Notes: generated by a model not told the origin, from the sequence alone. Counted from the stretch's first letter, positions 42,266-51,618 are shown. The stretch is 64,000 bases of DNA from Streptomyces diastatochromogenes (GCA_001418405.1 LIQL01000244.1:1-64000); one strand, 5' to 3'. Translations and numbers: made by a program.

Positions 42266-43145
42266 ATGCAGATCGTTCACGCCCCGCGGATCGTCGTGCT
42301 CGGCGCGACGGGGCTCACCGGCGGGCGAGTCGCCGCCCGCCTGGTCGACGCGCCGGTAGACGCGGTGCTGGCCTCGCGGAACCCGTCGACGGTCCGGCGC
42401 TGGAAAGGCGAGGGCCCGGTCCGCCGTGCACCTGGACCTCGATGACCCGAGGACGTTCCCGGCAGCGTTGGAAGGGGCGGATCGGCTGTTTCTCGCCACG
42501 CCCTACTCGGGCGCCATGACCCACCAGTCGAAGACAGTGGTCGATGCTGCCGCCGACGCCGGGGTGCAGCACATCGTCCACCTCGGCATCTTCGGTGACG
42601 GGCGTGCGACTGATCCGCACTTCGCCTGGCACGAGTTGGTCGAGCGCTACATCGAGGGCAGCGGCGTTGCGTGGACCCACCTGCACCCGCATACGTTCAT
42701 GGAGGTGCTGCTGACGACGTCACGGATCGTGGACGACTCGGTGACGTGGCCGGTGGGGGACAAGCCCATGGGGTTTGTGGCCAACGAGGACCTTGCTGCG
42801 GTGGCAGCGAAGGTGCTGGTCGAGGGGCCCGGTCGTCATGGAGGAAAGGGCTACTGGCTCTCGACGGATGTTGTGGACGGGCCGGGGATGGCAGCGATCT
42901 TGAGCGAGGCGCTGGGCCGTTCGATCGCCGCCAAGGTCGTCACGCCGGAGGCAGCCGAGCAGGCGCCGGCCTTCATGGACTCGGCCTACGCCGCCAGCAT
43001 CCTTGAGTACCTCCGGCAAAACCATGACGGCCGGATGGACTTTTCACAGGTCGTCACGCCCACGGTGGCGGACCTGCTGGGGCGCGACCCCATCAGGCTG
43101 GGCGACTGGGCGAAGGCGCACAAGCGAGAGCTGCTCGCGGCCTGA
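42266..43145 (+). pseudogene. NmrA-like NAD(P)-binding protein, frameshifted
   Basis: The first frame from ATG 42266 gives the Rossmann start RIVVLGATGLTGGRVAARL and VDAVLASRNPSTVRRW, then derails. From about 42426 another frame continues VHLDLDDPRTFPAALEGADR, LFLATPYSGAM, VDAAADAGVQHIVHLGIFG, and so on to a normal end. About two bases are missing in a CG run near 42420. The rest is intact (about 290 codons). It may be a sequencing error or a recent mutation. Family: NmrA/SDR-a5 type oxidoreductase-like. Confidence 0.8.
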
Positions 43146-43191
43146 GCGAGGTCATTCCGCGGGAGCCGGAGAGGCTGCACCAGGGGCGTAC

Positions 43192-43797
43192 TCACGCCTT
43201 CATGGCTGCGACGATCTTGGCGGCCAGACGGTCGATGTGGTCGTCTCCGACAGGAACCCTGACAACTGCTACACGCCAGTACACCGGCCCTGCCAGGAAG
43301 TCCAGGTTGAGTTCGATGTCCGTGTCAGGAGGGAGCTCTCCACGTTCGACGGCTCCGTGAATGATGTGCGCGGCGCTCTTGCGACGCGAGTCCCGGACGT
43401 GGGAGAGCAGGGTCTCCGCCAGTTCTTCGTTGCGTGCGGCTTCGGCCAGGAGGTCAGGGGCGATCTTCGAGACGATCGGGTGGCTCAGCGCGACCAGCGA
43501 GTCGCGGACGAACCGGGTCACGTCATCGCGGAGGTTGCCCGTGTCCGGGGTGCCGATCGCTTCAATGGCGACCTGTGAGACCAGTTCTGCCGTCATCGCC
43601 TGCTTCGACGGCCAGCGTCGGTAGATGGCCGCCTTGCCGGCCCCGGCCCGGCGGGCGACCGCCTCCAGGGACAGCTTGCCGTAGCCGGCAGCGGCAAGTT
43701 CTTCGAAGAACGCCGTTCGCAGGGCGAGTGTGACGTCCTCCTGCAACACCGGGCCGCCGGGGCGGCGTCGTGAAGTCGGTATGGCGGCTCTGTTCAT
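43192..43797 (-). CDS. TetR/AcrR family regulator
   Basis: 201 residues: ALRTAFFEELAAAGYGKLSL, AVARRAGAGKAAIYRRWPSK (HTH), and a C-terminal TetR_C domain (SHPIVSKIAPDLLAEAARNE). It is divergent from the alpha/beta hydrolase gene; a strong palindrome in the gap is its likely operator. The NmrA-like gene converges on it 46 bases away. Confidence 0.93.
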   Translation of the reverse strand: MNRAAIPTSRRRPGGPVLQEDVTLALRTAFFEELAAAGYGKLSLEAVARRAGAGKAAIYRRWPSKQAMTAELVSQVAIEAIGTPDTGNLRDDVTRFVRDSLVALSHPIVSKIAPDLLAEAARNEELAETLLSHVRDSRRKSAAHIIHGAVERGELPPDTDIELNLDFLAGPVYWRVAVVRVPVGDDHIDRLAAKIVAAMKA

Positions 43798-43858
43798 ACG
43801 CCCACTCTATACGGAACGGAACGGTTGCGTCTCGACTAGCGATGGCGTATGTTCCGTT

Positions 43859-43885
43859 GTCGAGACGGAACGGACCCGTCTCGAC
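43859..43885. promoter_or_regulatory. Perfect 10-base inverted repeat before hydrolase gene
   Basis: GTCGAGACGG at 43859-43868 and its complement at 43876-43885, spacer 7. A further half-site (CGTCTCGAC) lies near 43828. It is the likely TetR operator in the divergent promoter. Confidence 0.75.
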
Positions 43886-43901
43886 AATGGAGGGAAGTCC
43901 A

Positions 43902-45110
43902 ATGAAGTTCCTCTTCGACGACGAGTCGTTCTCCTTCGAAACCCTGCGTGCCGCGGGGTTCGCCAACTATGGGGGTGCCGACCTGGGCGAGGTCATCGTC
44001 ACCGCGCGCGCCATCAAGGAGGGCGACGAGCAGAGCTGGCACCACGAGTGGAAGGCGACGGCCGAGCGCGTACGGGCCATCGGTGAAGCATCTCGCCGCG
44101 CCGGCCACCGAGTCAGCGCGCGGGAGGCGCTGCTCCGGGCGTCGAACTACTACCGGACGGCCGAGTTCTTCCTCCGGGAACACCCGGCGGACGATCCGGA
44201 GGTCGCCCACCTGTCCAGGCTCTCGCACGACACATTCGCCACGGCGGCCGAACTGTTCGACACCCCGGTGGAGGCGCTGGAGATCCCTTACCAGGACACG
44301 ACCCTTCCTGGGTACCTCTATCTGGTCGACGACTCAGGCGCCCCGCGCCCGACGGTGGTATACACCAGCGGCTACGACTCGACCCTTGAGGAGTCGTACT
44401 TCGCCATCGCCGCTGCCGCGCTGCGGCGCGGCTACAACGTGCTCGCGTTCGACGGCCCAGGCCAGGGCTCCGCACTGCGGAACCAGAAGCTCGTGTTCCG
44501 CCCTGACTGGGAAGCAGTTGCTTCCCCCGTCATCGACTACGCCGTCAGCCGCCCCGAGATCGACTCCGAGAGGATCGCGCTGTTCGGGTACAGCCTCGGT
44601 GGCTACCTCGTGGCACGGGCCGCGGCGTTCGAACACCGCATTGCCGCGCTCATTCTCGACGACGGCATCCACGACTTCCACAGGGCCTTCACCGGAGTCC
44701 TGCCACCGGCGCTGGCCGCATGGATCGAGGAGGAACGGGACGACGTCGCTGACCCCGTGCTCGGCATGCTCACGGCCGTCAGCACCCAGGTCCGGTGGGC
44801 GCTGCGCAACGGCACGTGGGCCATGGGCGCCGCCTCCTTCGCGGACCTTGTCCGCAAGACTCGCAACTACACGCTCGACGGCATTGCGAACAAGATCACC
44901 GCACCCACCCTGATCATGGACGCCGAGAACGACCAGTTCCTCAAGGGGCAACCGCACGAGGTGCAGAAGGCTCTCACGAACGCCGACACCACCCTCGTCA
45001 CCCTCACTGAAAACGAAGGCGCCGGCGAGCACTGCCACATGGGCGCGATGAGCCGAGCCCACCAGACGATGTTCGACTGGCTCGACTCCACCTTCAACCA
45101 GACCACCTGA
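43902..45110 (+). CDS. Alpha/beta hydrolase (FrsA/pseudooxynicotine hydrolase-like)
   Basis: 402 residues with a helical N-terminal cap (about 1-135: HHEWKATAERVRAIGEAS, EALLRASNYYRTAEFFLREH) and an alpha/beta hydrolase core. Nucleophile elbow ALFGYSLGGYLVARAAAF (Ser), acid in MDAENDQFLKGQ (Asp), base in GAGEHCHMGA (His). The layout matches 2,6-dihydropseudooxynicotine-hydrolase-like C-C hydrolases and FrsA relatives. AGAATGGAGGGAAG precedes ATG 43902. It is regulated by the divergent TetR. Substrate unknown. Confidence 0.9.
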   Translation: MKFLFDDESFSFETLRAAGFANYGGADLGEVIVTARAIKEGDEQSWHHEWKATAERVRAIGEASRRAGHRVSAREALLRASNYYRTAEFFLREHPADDPEVAHLSRLSHDTFATAAELFDTPVEALEIPYQDTTLPGYLYLVDDSGAPRPTVVYTSGYDSTLEESYFAIAAAALRRGYNVLAFDGPGQGSALRNQKLVFRPDWEAVASPVIDYAVSRPEIDSERIALFGYSLGGYLVARAAAFEHRIAALILDDGIHDFHRAFTGVLPPALAAWIEEERDDVADPVLGMLTAVSTQVRWALRNGTWAMGAASFADLVRKTRNYTLDGIANKITAPTLIMDAENDQFLKGQPHEVQKALTNADTTLVTLTENEGAGEHCHMGAMSRAHQTMFDWLDSTFNQTT

Positions 45111-45377
45111 CTCAGGGGCATTTCGACAGCGGACACCGCTGGCCAGTGCTCCAGCCCCAAGCGGCGCAGCTTCCTCACGGCGCCGCCCCATCAGCCCGCC
45201 CCCTAACAACCCGCTGATACCTGTCAGGCACGAGTCCAACATGACAAACATGCCTGACACTCAATCTGCAAGCCCTTAGATCGAGGGGACCAGGCGCCAG
45301 ATGCTTTGCCGCGCCGGCTTCGAACTCCTCCGCTACCACCTCGTGCTCAGCTGACAACGACTCAACGTCACCACTGA

Positions 45378-46727
45378 TCACGGAACAGGGCCGTTGAGAG
45401 GACACGCCCAGAAATGCCGGCGGCGTTCGATGAAGGAAGCCACGGCCTCGATGAGTTCCCGGCATTCCGAGGACCCAACAGGCAGGGAAAGGGCAATCAT
45501 CCCGCGCCTGGCCAGGTAGATGCCGGCAGAAAGCATGTCGAAGAAGAACAACTCCTTGAGCTCCTGGTCACCGGCTGCCACGTCGGCTCCGCACCGGACC
45601 GTCCGCTCGGTGAAGTGGACGGTCATCAGTGAGCCCAGGCCCGTGAAGACCATGGGCGCCCCGGACTGCTCGCACAGGTGGTTCAGCTCTGTGCGCAGCT
45701 GGTCTCCGCGCGCGGTGAGTTGGTCGGCAGCGTCCGGAGTGAATTCGTCGAGTGCCGCAAGCCCCGCGCTCATGCTGAGGACGTTGTTGTTGAAGGTGCC
45801 GGCGTGTGCCAGGAATTCGGGTGTCCGCGGATCGTACGCCGCCATGAGCTCCGAGCGGCCTCCGAAGGCGCCGAAGGACAGGCCGCCGCCGAGGTACTTG
45901 CCGAGTGTGGTGAGGTCGGCCTGGATGTCCAGCATGCCCTGACGGCCCCCGGCCGCGAGGCGCGAGGTCATGACCTCGTCGAGGATGAGCAGGGCCCCGG
46001 ATTCCCTGGTGTGTTCGCGCAGGAGCTGTAGGAATTCCGGGTCGGCCGGCACACAGCCTCCGGAGCCGAGCATCGGCTCCACCAGGACGGCGGCGAGGGA
46101 CCTGCCATGCGCGTCGAGGAGAGCCTCGGTGCCGTCGATGTCGTTGTAGGTGCCGATCACCCACTCGTGGGGGACGTTGGTCGGCCTCGCTCCGCCGGTG
46201 AAGGCAATCACGCTGCCGTGGTAGGCGCCGTCGAAGACCAGGATTTTACTCCGGCCGGTCGTTGCGGTGGCTGTTGCCAGTGCGAGCAGGTTGGCCTCGG
46301 TACCGGAGTTGGTGAAGCGGACGGAATCGATGGTGGGAAAGCGCTCACAGATCCGAGCCGCGAATCGTGCCTCAAGTTCGTTGTGCCCCGACAACGAGAT
46401 GCCGTTCGCCAGAGCGGCGCTGACGGCGGAGGCGATGGCCGGGTTGGTGTGCCCGAACAGTCCGGCCGTGAAGTCGCCGAGGAAGTTCACGTATTCGTGC
46501 CCGTCCGCATCCCAGAGGCGGCAGTCCTGGCCTCGGGCGACGCGCAGCGGAAACGGGCTGTGGAAGAGCACTGTTCGGGTGTTGCCTCCTGGCATGTGCG
46601 CACAGGCTGCGTCGAACTGTTGTTGGCTCTTTGGATTCGCCCGCGTATATGCGTCCCGAGCCTGCTGCAACGCCTCAGCGAGCGCCTCGCGGCTCGGCTC
46701 CGCGACGTTCTGGATGGACGTCGTCAT
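45378..46727 (-). CDS. Class III aminotransferase (glutamate-1-semialdehyde aminomutase-like)
   Basis: 449 residues of fold-type I PLP enzymes: HMPGGNTRTVLFHSPFPLRV, DADGHEYVNFLGDFTAGLFG, RFTNSGTEANLLALATA, FDGAYHG, LLILDEVMTSRLA, and the PLP lysine in TTLGKYLGGGLSFGAFGG. It resembles HemL-type aminomutases but the context is catabolic, so it more likely acts on another amino-ketone or diamino substrate. GGAGGCAAGAACG precedes ATG 46727. It stands alone. Confidence 0.9.
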   Translation of the reverse strand: MTTSIQNVAEPSREALAEALQQARDAYTRANPKSQQQFDAACAHMPGGNTRTVLFHSPFPLRVARGQDCRLWDADGHEYVNFLGDFTAGLFGHTNPAIASAVSAALANGISLSGHNELEARFAARICERFPTIDSVRFTNSGTEANLLALATATATTGRSKILVFDGAYHGSVIAFTGGARPTNVPHEWVIGTYNDIDGTEALLDAHGRSLAAVLVEPMLGSGGCVPADPEFLQLLREHTRESGALLILDEVMTSRLAAGGRQGMLDIQADLTTLGKYLGGGLSFGAFGGRSELMAAYDPRTPEFLAHAGTFNNNVLSMSAGLAALDEFTPDAADQLTARGDQLRTELNHLCEQSGAPMVFTGLGSLMTVHFTERTVRCGADVAAGDQELKELFFFDMLSAGIYLARRGMIALSLPVGSSECRELIEAVASFIERRRHFWACPLNGPVP

Positions 46728-47251
46728 CGTTCTTGCCTCCTGGGCCCGGCGCATGCCGCCGGAAAGGGGGATTCCGTGCCGTGAACTGGTCGCCGACGAC
46801 TGCGATCCCGCCCGCGCCGGCGGGCTCCGTCGCCGTATCGCTCAGTCGATGCCGTGCGGGCGTCATCTGTCACCGTCCAACGAAAGTCGCTGATGTGGAG
46901 GGGAGTTGATGTAGCGGGCGGACCTGCATAGCTGAAGCGGGGGACTATCGCGGGGGCTGTCGCCGAAGTGGCCGGAAGCATCTCTTCCGCCCACGTCTTG
47001 CGACTTCCGAAGCACCTCGCGCTGTGCCGCCCGGAGCAGCGAACTCAGGTCGACGCCGCAATCGCCGGCGAGTCGCCTGCGCACTTCCTGGTGGATCGTC
47101 GGGGCTTGCGCTTGCGGGATATGTACACGGCTACTACCTCCGTCAGAGGCGGTGCGGCGGGCTGTTCAAAGGCGAGGAGGATGGTGGCAATCGATCTGGG
47201 CCAGGACTCGACGCGGGCCGTGGAGCTGCTCAAGCCTGACGAGGTGGGTTC
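46728..47251. other. No gene recognised
   Basis: About 520 bases with overlapping low-quality frames. It lies between two minus-strand genes, so the aminotransferase promoter is expected in its left part. Confidence 0.4.
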
Positions 47252-47848
47252 CTACGCCGAGGGAGCTCCAGGTGCCAAGGCGACCAGGGCGAGGTCCACG
47301 ATGGCATTCACGTACTCGGCATCCACGGGTTGGCCCGAGACCAGCAAGCGGTAATGCAGCGGTGCGAAGACGAGATCGAGTGCGGCGTCCGCTGCTACGT
47401 CGGTCCTGATGGCACCCGCTTTCTGGGCTTCATGCAGCGCCTGCCGGACCGGTGCGCGGCGCGGTTCGAACCACTGCCCGACCATGGCGCGGGCCAGGTC
47501 GGGATCGGTCTGCGCCGCTCCGATCAGCTCCCGGAGACGTGTTCCCGCGGGCCCTTCCACATACAGGGCCCGGAACCCATGGGCGAAGGCGCGTAGTTGC
47601 GCGGGGAAGTCCTCGCCTCCGTCCAGGAAGGAGCCGATGTTCGTCTTGTCGAGGAAGACCTCGAAGACAACCGCCGCCTTGGAGGGCCACCAGCGGTAGA
47701 GCGTCTGTCGGCCCACGCCTGCCCGGGCCGCGATCGCGCCCATGGTGACCGATTCGTAACCGCCCTCCTCCAGGAGTTCGAAGGTGGCGTCGAGGATGGC
47801 CCGCCAGGACTCGTGGCTGCGTCGTGCGGGATCGGGTTCAGCAGGCAT
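47252..47848 (-). CDS. TetR/AcrR family regulator
   Basis: 198 residues: AILDATFELLEEGGYESVTM, AIAARAGVGRQTLYRWWPSK (HTH), then FGFRALYVEGPAGTRLREL-like and QWFEPRRAPVRQAL. ATG 47848 is the family-typical start; the open frame continues far upstream only as antisense of the glycosidase gene. It is divergent from that gene. Confidence 0.93.
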   Translation of the reverse strand: MPAEPDPARRSHESWRAILDATFELLEEGGYESVTMGAIAARAGVGRQTLYRWWPSKAAVVFEVFLDKTNIGSFLDGGEDFPAQLRAFAHGFRALYVEGPAGTRLRELIGAAQTDPDLARAMVGQWFEPRRAPVRQALHEAQKAGAIRTDVAADAALDLVFAPLHYRLLVSGQPVDAEYVNAIVDLALVALAPGAPSA

Positions 47849-47869
47849 GGCCCTACCATACAGGAAGCG

Positions 47870-47887
47870 AGACGAGGCATCTCGTCT
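47870..47887. promoter_or_regulatory. Palindrome between TetR and glycosidase-like gene
   Basis: AGACGAG-GCAT-CTCGTCT, a perfect dyad 22 bases upstream of the TetR start and 73 bases before the plus-strand gene. Likely operator. Confidence 0.7.
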
Positions 47888-47959
47888 TGCCGTCGCGAAC
47901 TCCAGGTGCTTAGCTCGGGCCGAGCGCAAGCCTTTGTCCACCCGAGGGGATGGCACCCG

Positions 47960-49072
47960 ATGACGCGCCCCACCCGTCCGGCCTTCACTGTCGACCGCCG
48001 ACACCGCTGGCGACTGCGTACGCCGGACGGCGACCCGTTCCTGTCGGTGGGCATCGTCCATGCCGACGACACCAACCTGCGCTATCCGCACAATCTCGCC
48101 ATCTACCAGTCCCGGTACGGGGGTTCGCGACAGCGGTGGCTGCAGGAGGGCCTCGTTCGCGACCTGAAGGACTGGGGATTCAACACCCTGGGCTGGACGT
48201 CGGAGTACGTCAGCGGCACGGGTCTCGCCGTGGAGGGCGTTCCCATCGATCTGGGCCATTCCGAGGGCCTGTCGCCCGAGGAACTGGCCGGCGCCGGCAT
48301 CCCCTACACACTGTCGCTGCGTGCGGTCGAGATCGAGTACTGGAACGGCTTCCCCGCCTATCGCGACCCCCGCGAGCCCGCGTTCGCCCAGTGGTGCGAT
48401 CACCTCGCCAGGACGGTGTGCCGCCCGGACGACCCGAACCTTCTGGGCTACTTCCTCGTCGACGCACCCTGTTGGAACCGCCATCCCGCCGGCGCAGGGT
48501 ATCCGGCCTCCGAACTCCCGGCGATCGCCGAGGCCTACTACCGCATCACCACCGAGGCGATCCGACGACACGACCCGAACCACCTGATCCTGGGCGACCG
48601 TTACGGCACCCGGGCTGGCGTGCCCGAGGTCGTGCTCGACGCGATGGCTCCCCACGTCGACGTGTTGTCGGTGCAGACCTTTCCGGGACCGGACCCCGCG
48701 AGCCTGGACGCGGCCCTGGAACAGATCGGCCGCTGGCACGAGCGGACGAACCGCCCCGTCCTGATCGCCGACACCGGCAACTGGTGCCCCACGGTGATGA
48801 GCCCCGAGCGCACGGGGTCCGCGCGCGACCAGCGCGAACGCGGTGCCGGGTACACCGCTTCCGCGGAGGCGTTCGCGGCGCGCCCATGGTGCCTGGGCTG
48901 GCACTGGTGCGGCTGGCTGGAGAACCCGCAACGCGGCTTCGGACTCAAGGACCCGTGGGACGAGCCCTACAGGGATCTCACCGACCAAGTCACCGAGACC
49001 AACCGCCACCTGCAGGAACGGGCCAATCACGACGAGAGCGACCGGACCGCTCCTTCCACACCCCTCCGATGA
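47960..49072 (+). CDS. Glycoside-hydrolase-like (agarase-type) protein
   Basis: 370 residues resembling a TIM-barrel glycosidase of the agarase group: PFLSVGIVHADDTNLRY, LKDWGFNTLGWTSEYV, LLGYFLVDAPCW, ITTEAIRRHDPNHLILGDRY, PHVDVLSVQTF, RPVLIADTG and WCLGWHWCGWLENPQRGFGL. There is no signal peptide, so the enzyme acts inside the cell. At the two catalytic positions where agarases have Glu this protein shows Asp (FLVDAP and LIADTG). Substrate is therefore uncertain. ATG 47960 follows GAGGGG at 11 bases. Confidence 0.75.
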   Translation: MTRPTRPAFTVDRRHRWRLRTPDGDPFLSVGIVHADDTNLRYPHNLAIYQSRYGGSRQRWLQEGLVRDLKDWGFNTLGWTSEYVSGTGLAVEGVPIDLGHSEGLSPEELAGAGIPYTLSLRAVEIEYWNGFPAYRDPREPAFAQWCDHLARTVCRPDDPNLLGYFLVDAPCWNRHPAGAGYPASELPAIAEAYYRITTEAIRRHDPNHLILGDRYGTRAGVPEVVLDAMAPHVDVLSVQTFPGPDPASLDAALEQIGRWHERTNRPVLIADTGNWCPTVMSPERTGSARDQRERGAGYTASAEAFAARPWCLGWHWCGWLENPQRGFGLKDPWDEPYRDLTDQVTETNRHLQERANHDESDRTAPSTPLR

Positions 49073-49421
49073 CCACGCAGGGGCGGGCCGCCTCCTGGGG
49101 GCGCCCTGGCCAATGCGCCCCTGAACAACGCGCTCCCCGCCGATGAGGTCGCAGGGCCCGGGGGCGGTCGTGGGCAGCTTGACGAGGAGGCACCGGATCC
49201 GGTTCGGCGGACCAGCGCCGCCTGACGCTGACCCGCTGTCCGCATCGGCGCGGGCAGCAGGTCTGGTTCCGCACGGTAGACCGCGGCGTACGGGAACTCG
49301 GCCTGGACCGGCTGGGCTCACGCGGCGTTCGCGTTCGGCCTCCACACCCGCGCGGTCGTGGGCTGACATCTCAGGCATCCGAGTGATGGGCACCCCGAAC
49401 CCAGAAAGGCACGATGCCTCT
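49073..49421. other. Promoter region of PucR gene, no gene seen
   Basis: About 350 bases between the glycosidase-like gene and the PucR gene; upstream continuations of the PucR frame lack similarity. Confidence 0.4.
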
Positions 49422-50453
49422 ATGCATCACGTTGTGGCCAGGCTCGACGCTCTCGACCCGGAAGCGGGCGCAGCGATTCGAGTCATCGGGCGATTCGACG
49501 AACTCGTAGCGGGCCGCGCGGGGCTGGAGCCGATCCTCGCCGCGGTGGCGGGACTGACCGGCTCGCCTGCGCGTCTGATCGATGCGCGCCTCCGCGTCGC
49601 CCTGCGCGCGGACGTGGAGGGGCGCGTCGCGAGGGCGCGTGGTCCGGCCGATCCTCGTTGGCCGGCGGCGCCGCTGGAGCCGGCTGGCGCACCCGCCTTG
49701 TGGCTCGAACACCTCGGCCCGCCCTCCTTGCTGGCGGGCATGGTCCTTGACCGGGGCGCCTTCGCCGCCCGAGAGGTACTGCGCCGCACCCGCGGCGTGT
49801 CACGTATGGCCCCGGCGACCTTCCCCGACGATCCCGCCGCTGTCGAGGTACTGCTCGACAGCGATGCGAGCGACGACGATCGGCGGCACGCGGCAGGGCT
49901 GCTGGACCTGCCGGAGGACGCGATGGCGCGGGCGGTCGCTCCCGCTGACGGAGCCGCGACGATCGTCACTGCCGACAATGCCTCCAACGACGGCACGGCG
50001 CGTCGGTGGGAGGGCATCGGACGGGTCGGCTTCGGCCCGATCGTGACTTTGCTGGACCTGCCGCGCTCGTGGGCCCAGGCGCGCACGGCCTTGCGCTTCG
50101 CGGCGCAGGGCACGGACGACGATCCGGGGCCGAGCACGGTCTACGCCGATGCGCTCGGCGCCGTGATGCTGCTGGCGGGCGGGCTCGACCCGGCTTCGCC
50201 GCCCGCTGACGTCCGTGCACTGGAGCGAGCGGCCCGATCCGGTCCCGGCGTGCTGCGCACCCTGGTGGAGTTCACCTCGCACGCCAGCCTCCGACTCTCG
50301 GCGGCAGCGCTCTACCTCCACCACTCCACGCTCACCGACCGGATCGCGGCCATCGAACACGACCTCGGCTTCCCCGTCCGCGACCCCCAGGGCCGGCTGC
50401 GGGTACAGACCGCGCTCGCCGTGCGGCGCCTGCTGCTGCACCCGGCCGACTGA
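49422..50453 (+). CDS. PucR family regulator
   Basis: 343 residues. An N-terminal sensor half (ARLDALDPEAGAAIRVIGRF, LEPILAAVAGLTGSPARLID), a middle GGDEF-like portion (IVTLLDLPRSWAQARTALRF), and the PucR C-terminal HTH (GVLRTLVEFTSHASLRLSAA, LYLHHSTLTDRIAAIEHDLG, DPQGRLRVQTALAVRRLLL). PucR-type regulators often activate purine or aromatic catabolism. ATG 49422 or the in-frame ATG 49386 is the start. No obvious target gene adjoins. Confidence 0.85.
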   Translation: MHHVVARLDALDPEAGAAIRVIGRFDELVAGRAGLEPILAAVAGLTGSPARLIDARLRVALRADVEGRVARARGPADPRWPAAPLEPAGAPALWLEHLGPPSLLAGMVLDRGAFAAREVLRRTRGVSRMAPATFPDDPAAVEVLLDSDASDDDRRHAAGLLDLPEDAMARAVAPADGAATIVTADNASNDGTARRWEGIGRVGFGPIVTLLDLPRSWAQARTALRFAAQGTDDDPGPSTVYADALGAVMLLAGGLDPASPPADVRALERAARSGPGVLRTLVEFTSHASLRLSAAALYLHHSTLTDRIAAIEHDLGFPVRDPQGRLRVQTALAVRRLLLHPAD

Positions 50454-50539
50454 CCGTCTTGACTCCTGCTGCGTAACGGCTGGTCTTGCCAGGTCGCGGA
50501 CCGACGCGCGATCGAGCGGGACGAGGATGCGGTGGGCGG

Positions 50540-50758
50540 GTGGATCAAGGGGCGTCCCTGCCGCCCTCCGCGCCCGACCTCAACCCTGTCGAGGTGTCTG
50601 CTCCCCGCTGTCTGCGGCGGGGCTGGCCCTCCCGCGTCGCTTTCAGCACGCCAGAACACCTCGTCCAGCGCATCCGGCGCGGCCCGCGCCACGTCCAGTA
50701 CCACGGCGACCTCACAGGCGGCTACCTCATCGCAACGGGCCTGATCCTCAGCACATGA
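50540..50758 (+). pseudogene. IS630-type transposase C-terminal remnant
   Basis: The plus frame reads LPPSAPDLNPVE, then FSTPEHLVQRIRRGPRHVQY, then LIATGLILST and a stop, the C-terminal end of IS630 DDE transposases (LPxYAPxLNPVE is their third catalytic motif). The N-terminal three quarters are gone, and the WSLL segment is replaced by a frame-damaged stretch. Confidence 0.6.
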
Positions 50759-50843
50759 CCACCACGAGGACGCGTCCAACCTCGTAGGCCCAACGATGGG
50801 GATTGGGCGACACAGCTGGCCATCACGCAATGATCAGCACTGA

Positions 50844-50876
50844 ATGGGCAATGCCGTGTCATATTGCCCATATAAT
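50844..50876. promoter_or_regulatory. Long inverted repeat and TATAAT box
   Basis: ATGGGCAAT at 50844-50852 and its complement at 50863-50871 with a 10-base spacer, directly followed by a consensus -10 hexamer TATAAT at 50871-50876, 22 bases upstream of the hydrolase start. A repressor bound here would cover the promoter. Confidence 0.6.
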
Positions 50877-50897
50877 CCCTCTGTAAAAGGAAATGTC

Positions 50898-51584
50898 ATG
50901 GCGGGCAAGCCCAGCATTGTCTTCGCTCACGGGCTCTGGGCGGATGGGTCGTGCTTCAACAAGCTCATCCCCACGCTCCAGGCTGAAGGGCACGAGGTTT
51001 TCGCCTCACAGCACGGCCTCGACTCGCTCGAAAGCGACGTCGCGTGCGTCAACTTCACGCTCAACCACGTCCCCGGCCCGATCGTCCTCGTCGGCCACTC
51101 CTACGGCGGGACCCTGATCACCAAAGCGGGTACCCACGACCGCGTCGGAGCCCTGGTGTACATCGCCGCGCTCGCCCCGGACGAGGACGAGACGTCGCAG
51201 CAACAGCAGGACAAATTCCCCCGCACGCCCATCTTCGAGCACGTCGACGTCGCTGACGGCCGCGTGTGGCTCAAGCCCTCGGGCGTCCCGCACTTCTGCG
51301 GCGACCTCCCGGAAGCAGAGCAGAAGCTCGTCCTCGCTACGGGCGCTGTGCCCGTGGCGGACCTGTTCAACCAGCAGGTTCCCGGCACTGCCTGGCGGAC
51401 GAAGCCAAGCTGGTACATCGTCGCCAACAACGACCACACCGTGCACCCCGACCTGGAGCGGTCCGCCGCCGAGCGCATGGGCGCCACCATCCGTCCCGTG
51501 GACAGCAGCCACGTTCCCATGCTCTCGCATCCCGACTTCGTCCTCGATGTGATCCGTGAGGCCGCGAAGTCCCTCAACGCCTAG
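50898..51584 (+). CDS. Alpha/beta hydrolase
   Basis: 228 residues: SIVFAHGLWADGSCFNKLIP, VNFTLNHVPGPIVLVGHSYG (Ser nucleophile in GHSYGG), YIVANNDHTVHPDLER (Asp) and DSSHVPMLSHPDFV (His). This small AB-hydrolase type is often a salicylate-esterase/lactonase-like enzyme. AAAAGGAAA precedes ATG 50898. It is preceded by an inverted repeat and followed by a strong terminator. Substrate unknown. Confidence 0.9.
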   Translation: MAGKPSIVFAHGLWADGSCFNKLIPTLQAEGHEVFASQHGLDSLESDVACVNFTLNHVPGPIVLVGHSYGGTLITKAGTHDRVGALVYIAALAPDEDETSQQQQDKFPRTPIFEHVDVADGRVWLKPSGVPHFCGDLPEAEQKLVLATGAVPVADLFNQQVPGTAWRTKPSWYIVANNDHTVHPDLERSAAERMGATIRPVDSSHVPMLSHPDFVLDVIREAAKSLNA

Positions 51585-51618
51585 GCCGAGCCGACAACGA
51601 CCGGCCGCAGCGCAACAC

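Noticed and set aside
44334-45260. 308-codon minus frame
   Set aside because: Antisense shadow of the alpha/beta hydrolase, a common effect of high GC.
47252-49393. 713-codon open frame on the minus strand
   Set aside because: Only the last 198 codons are a TetR protein; the rest is antisense to the glycosidase-like gene and has no family character.
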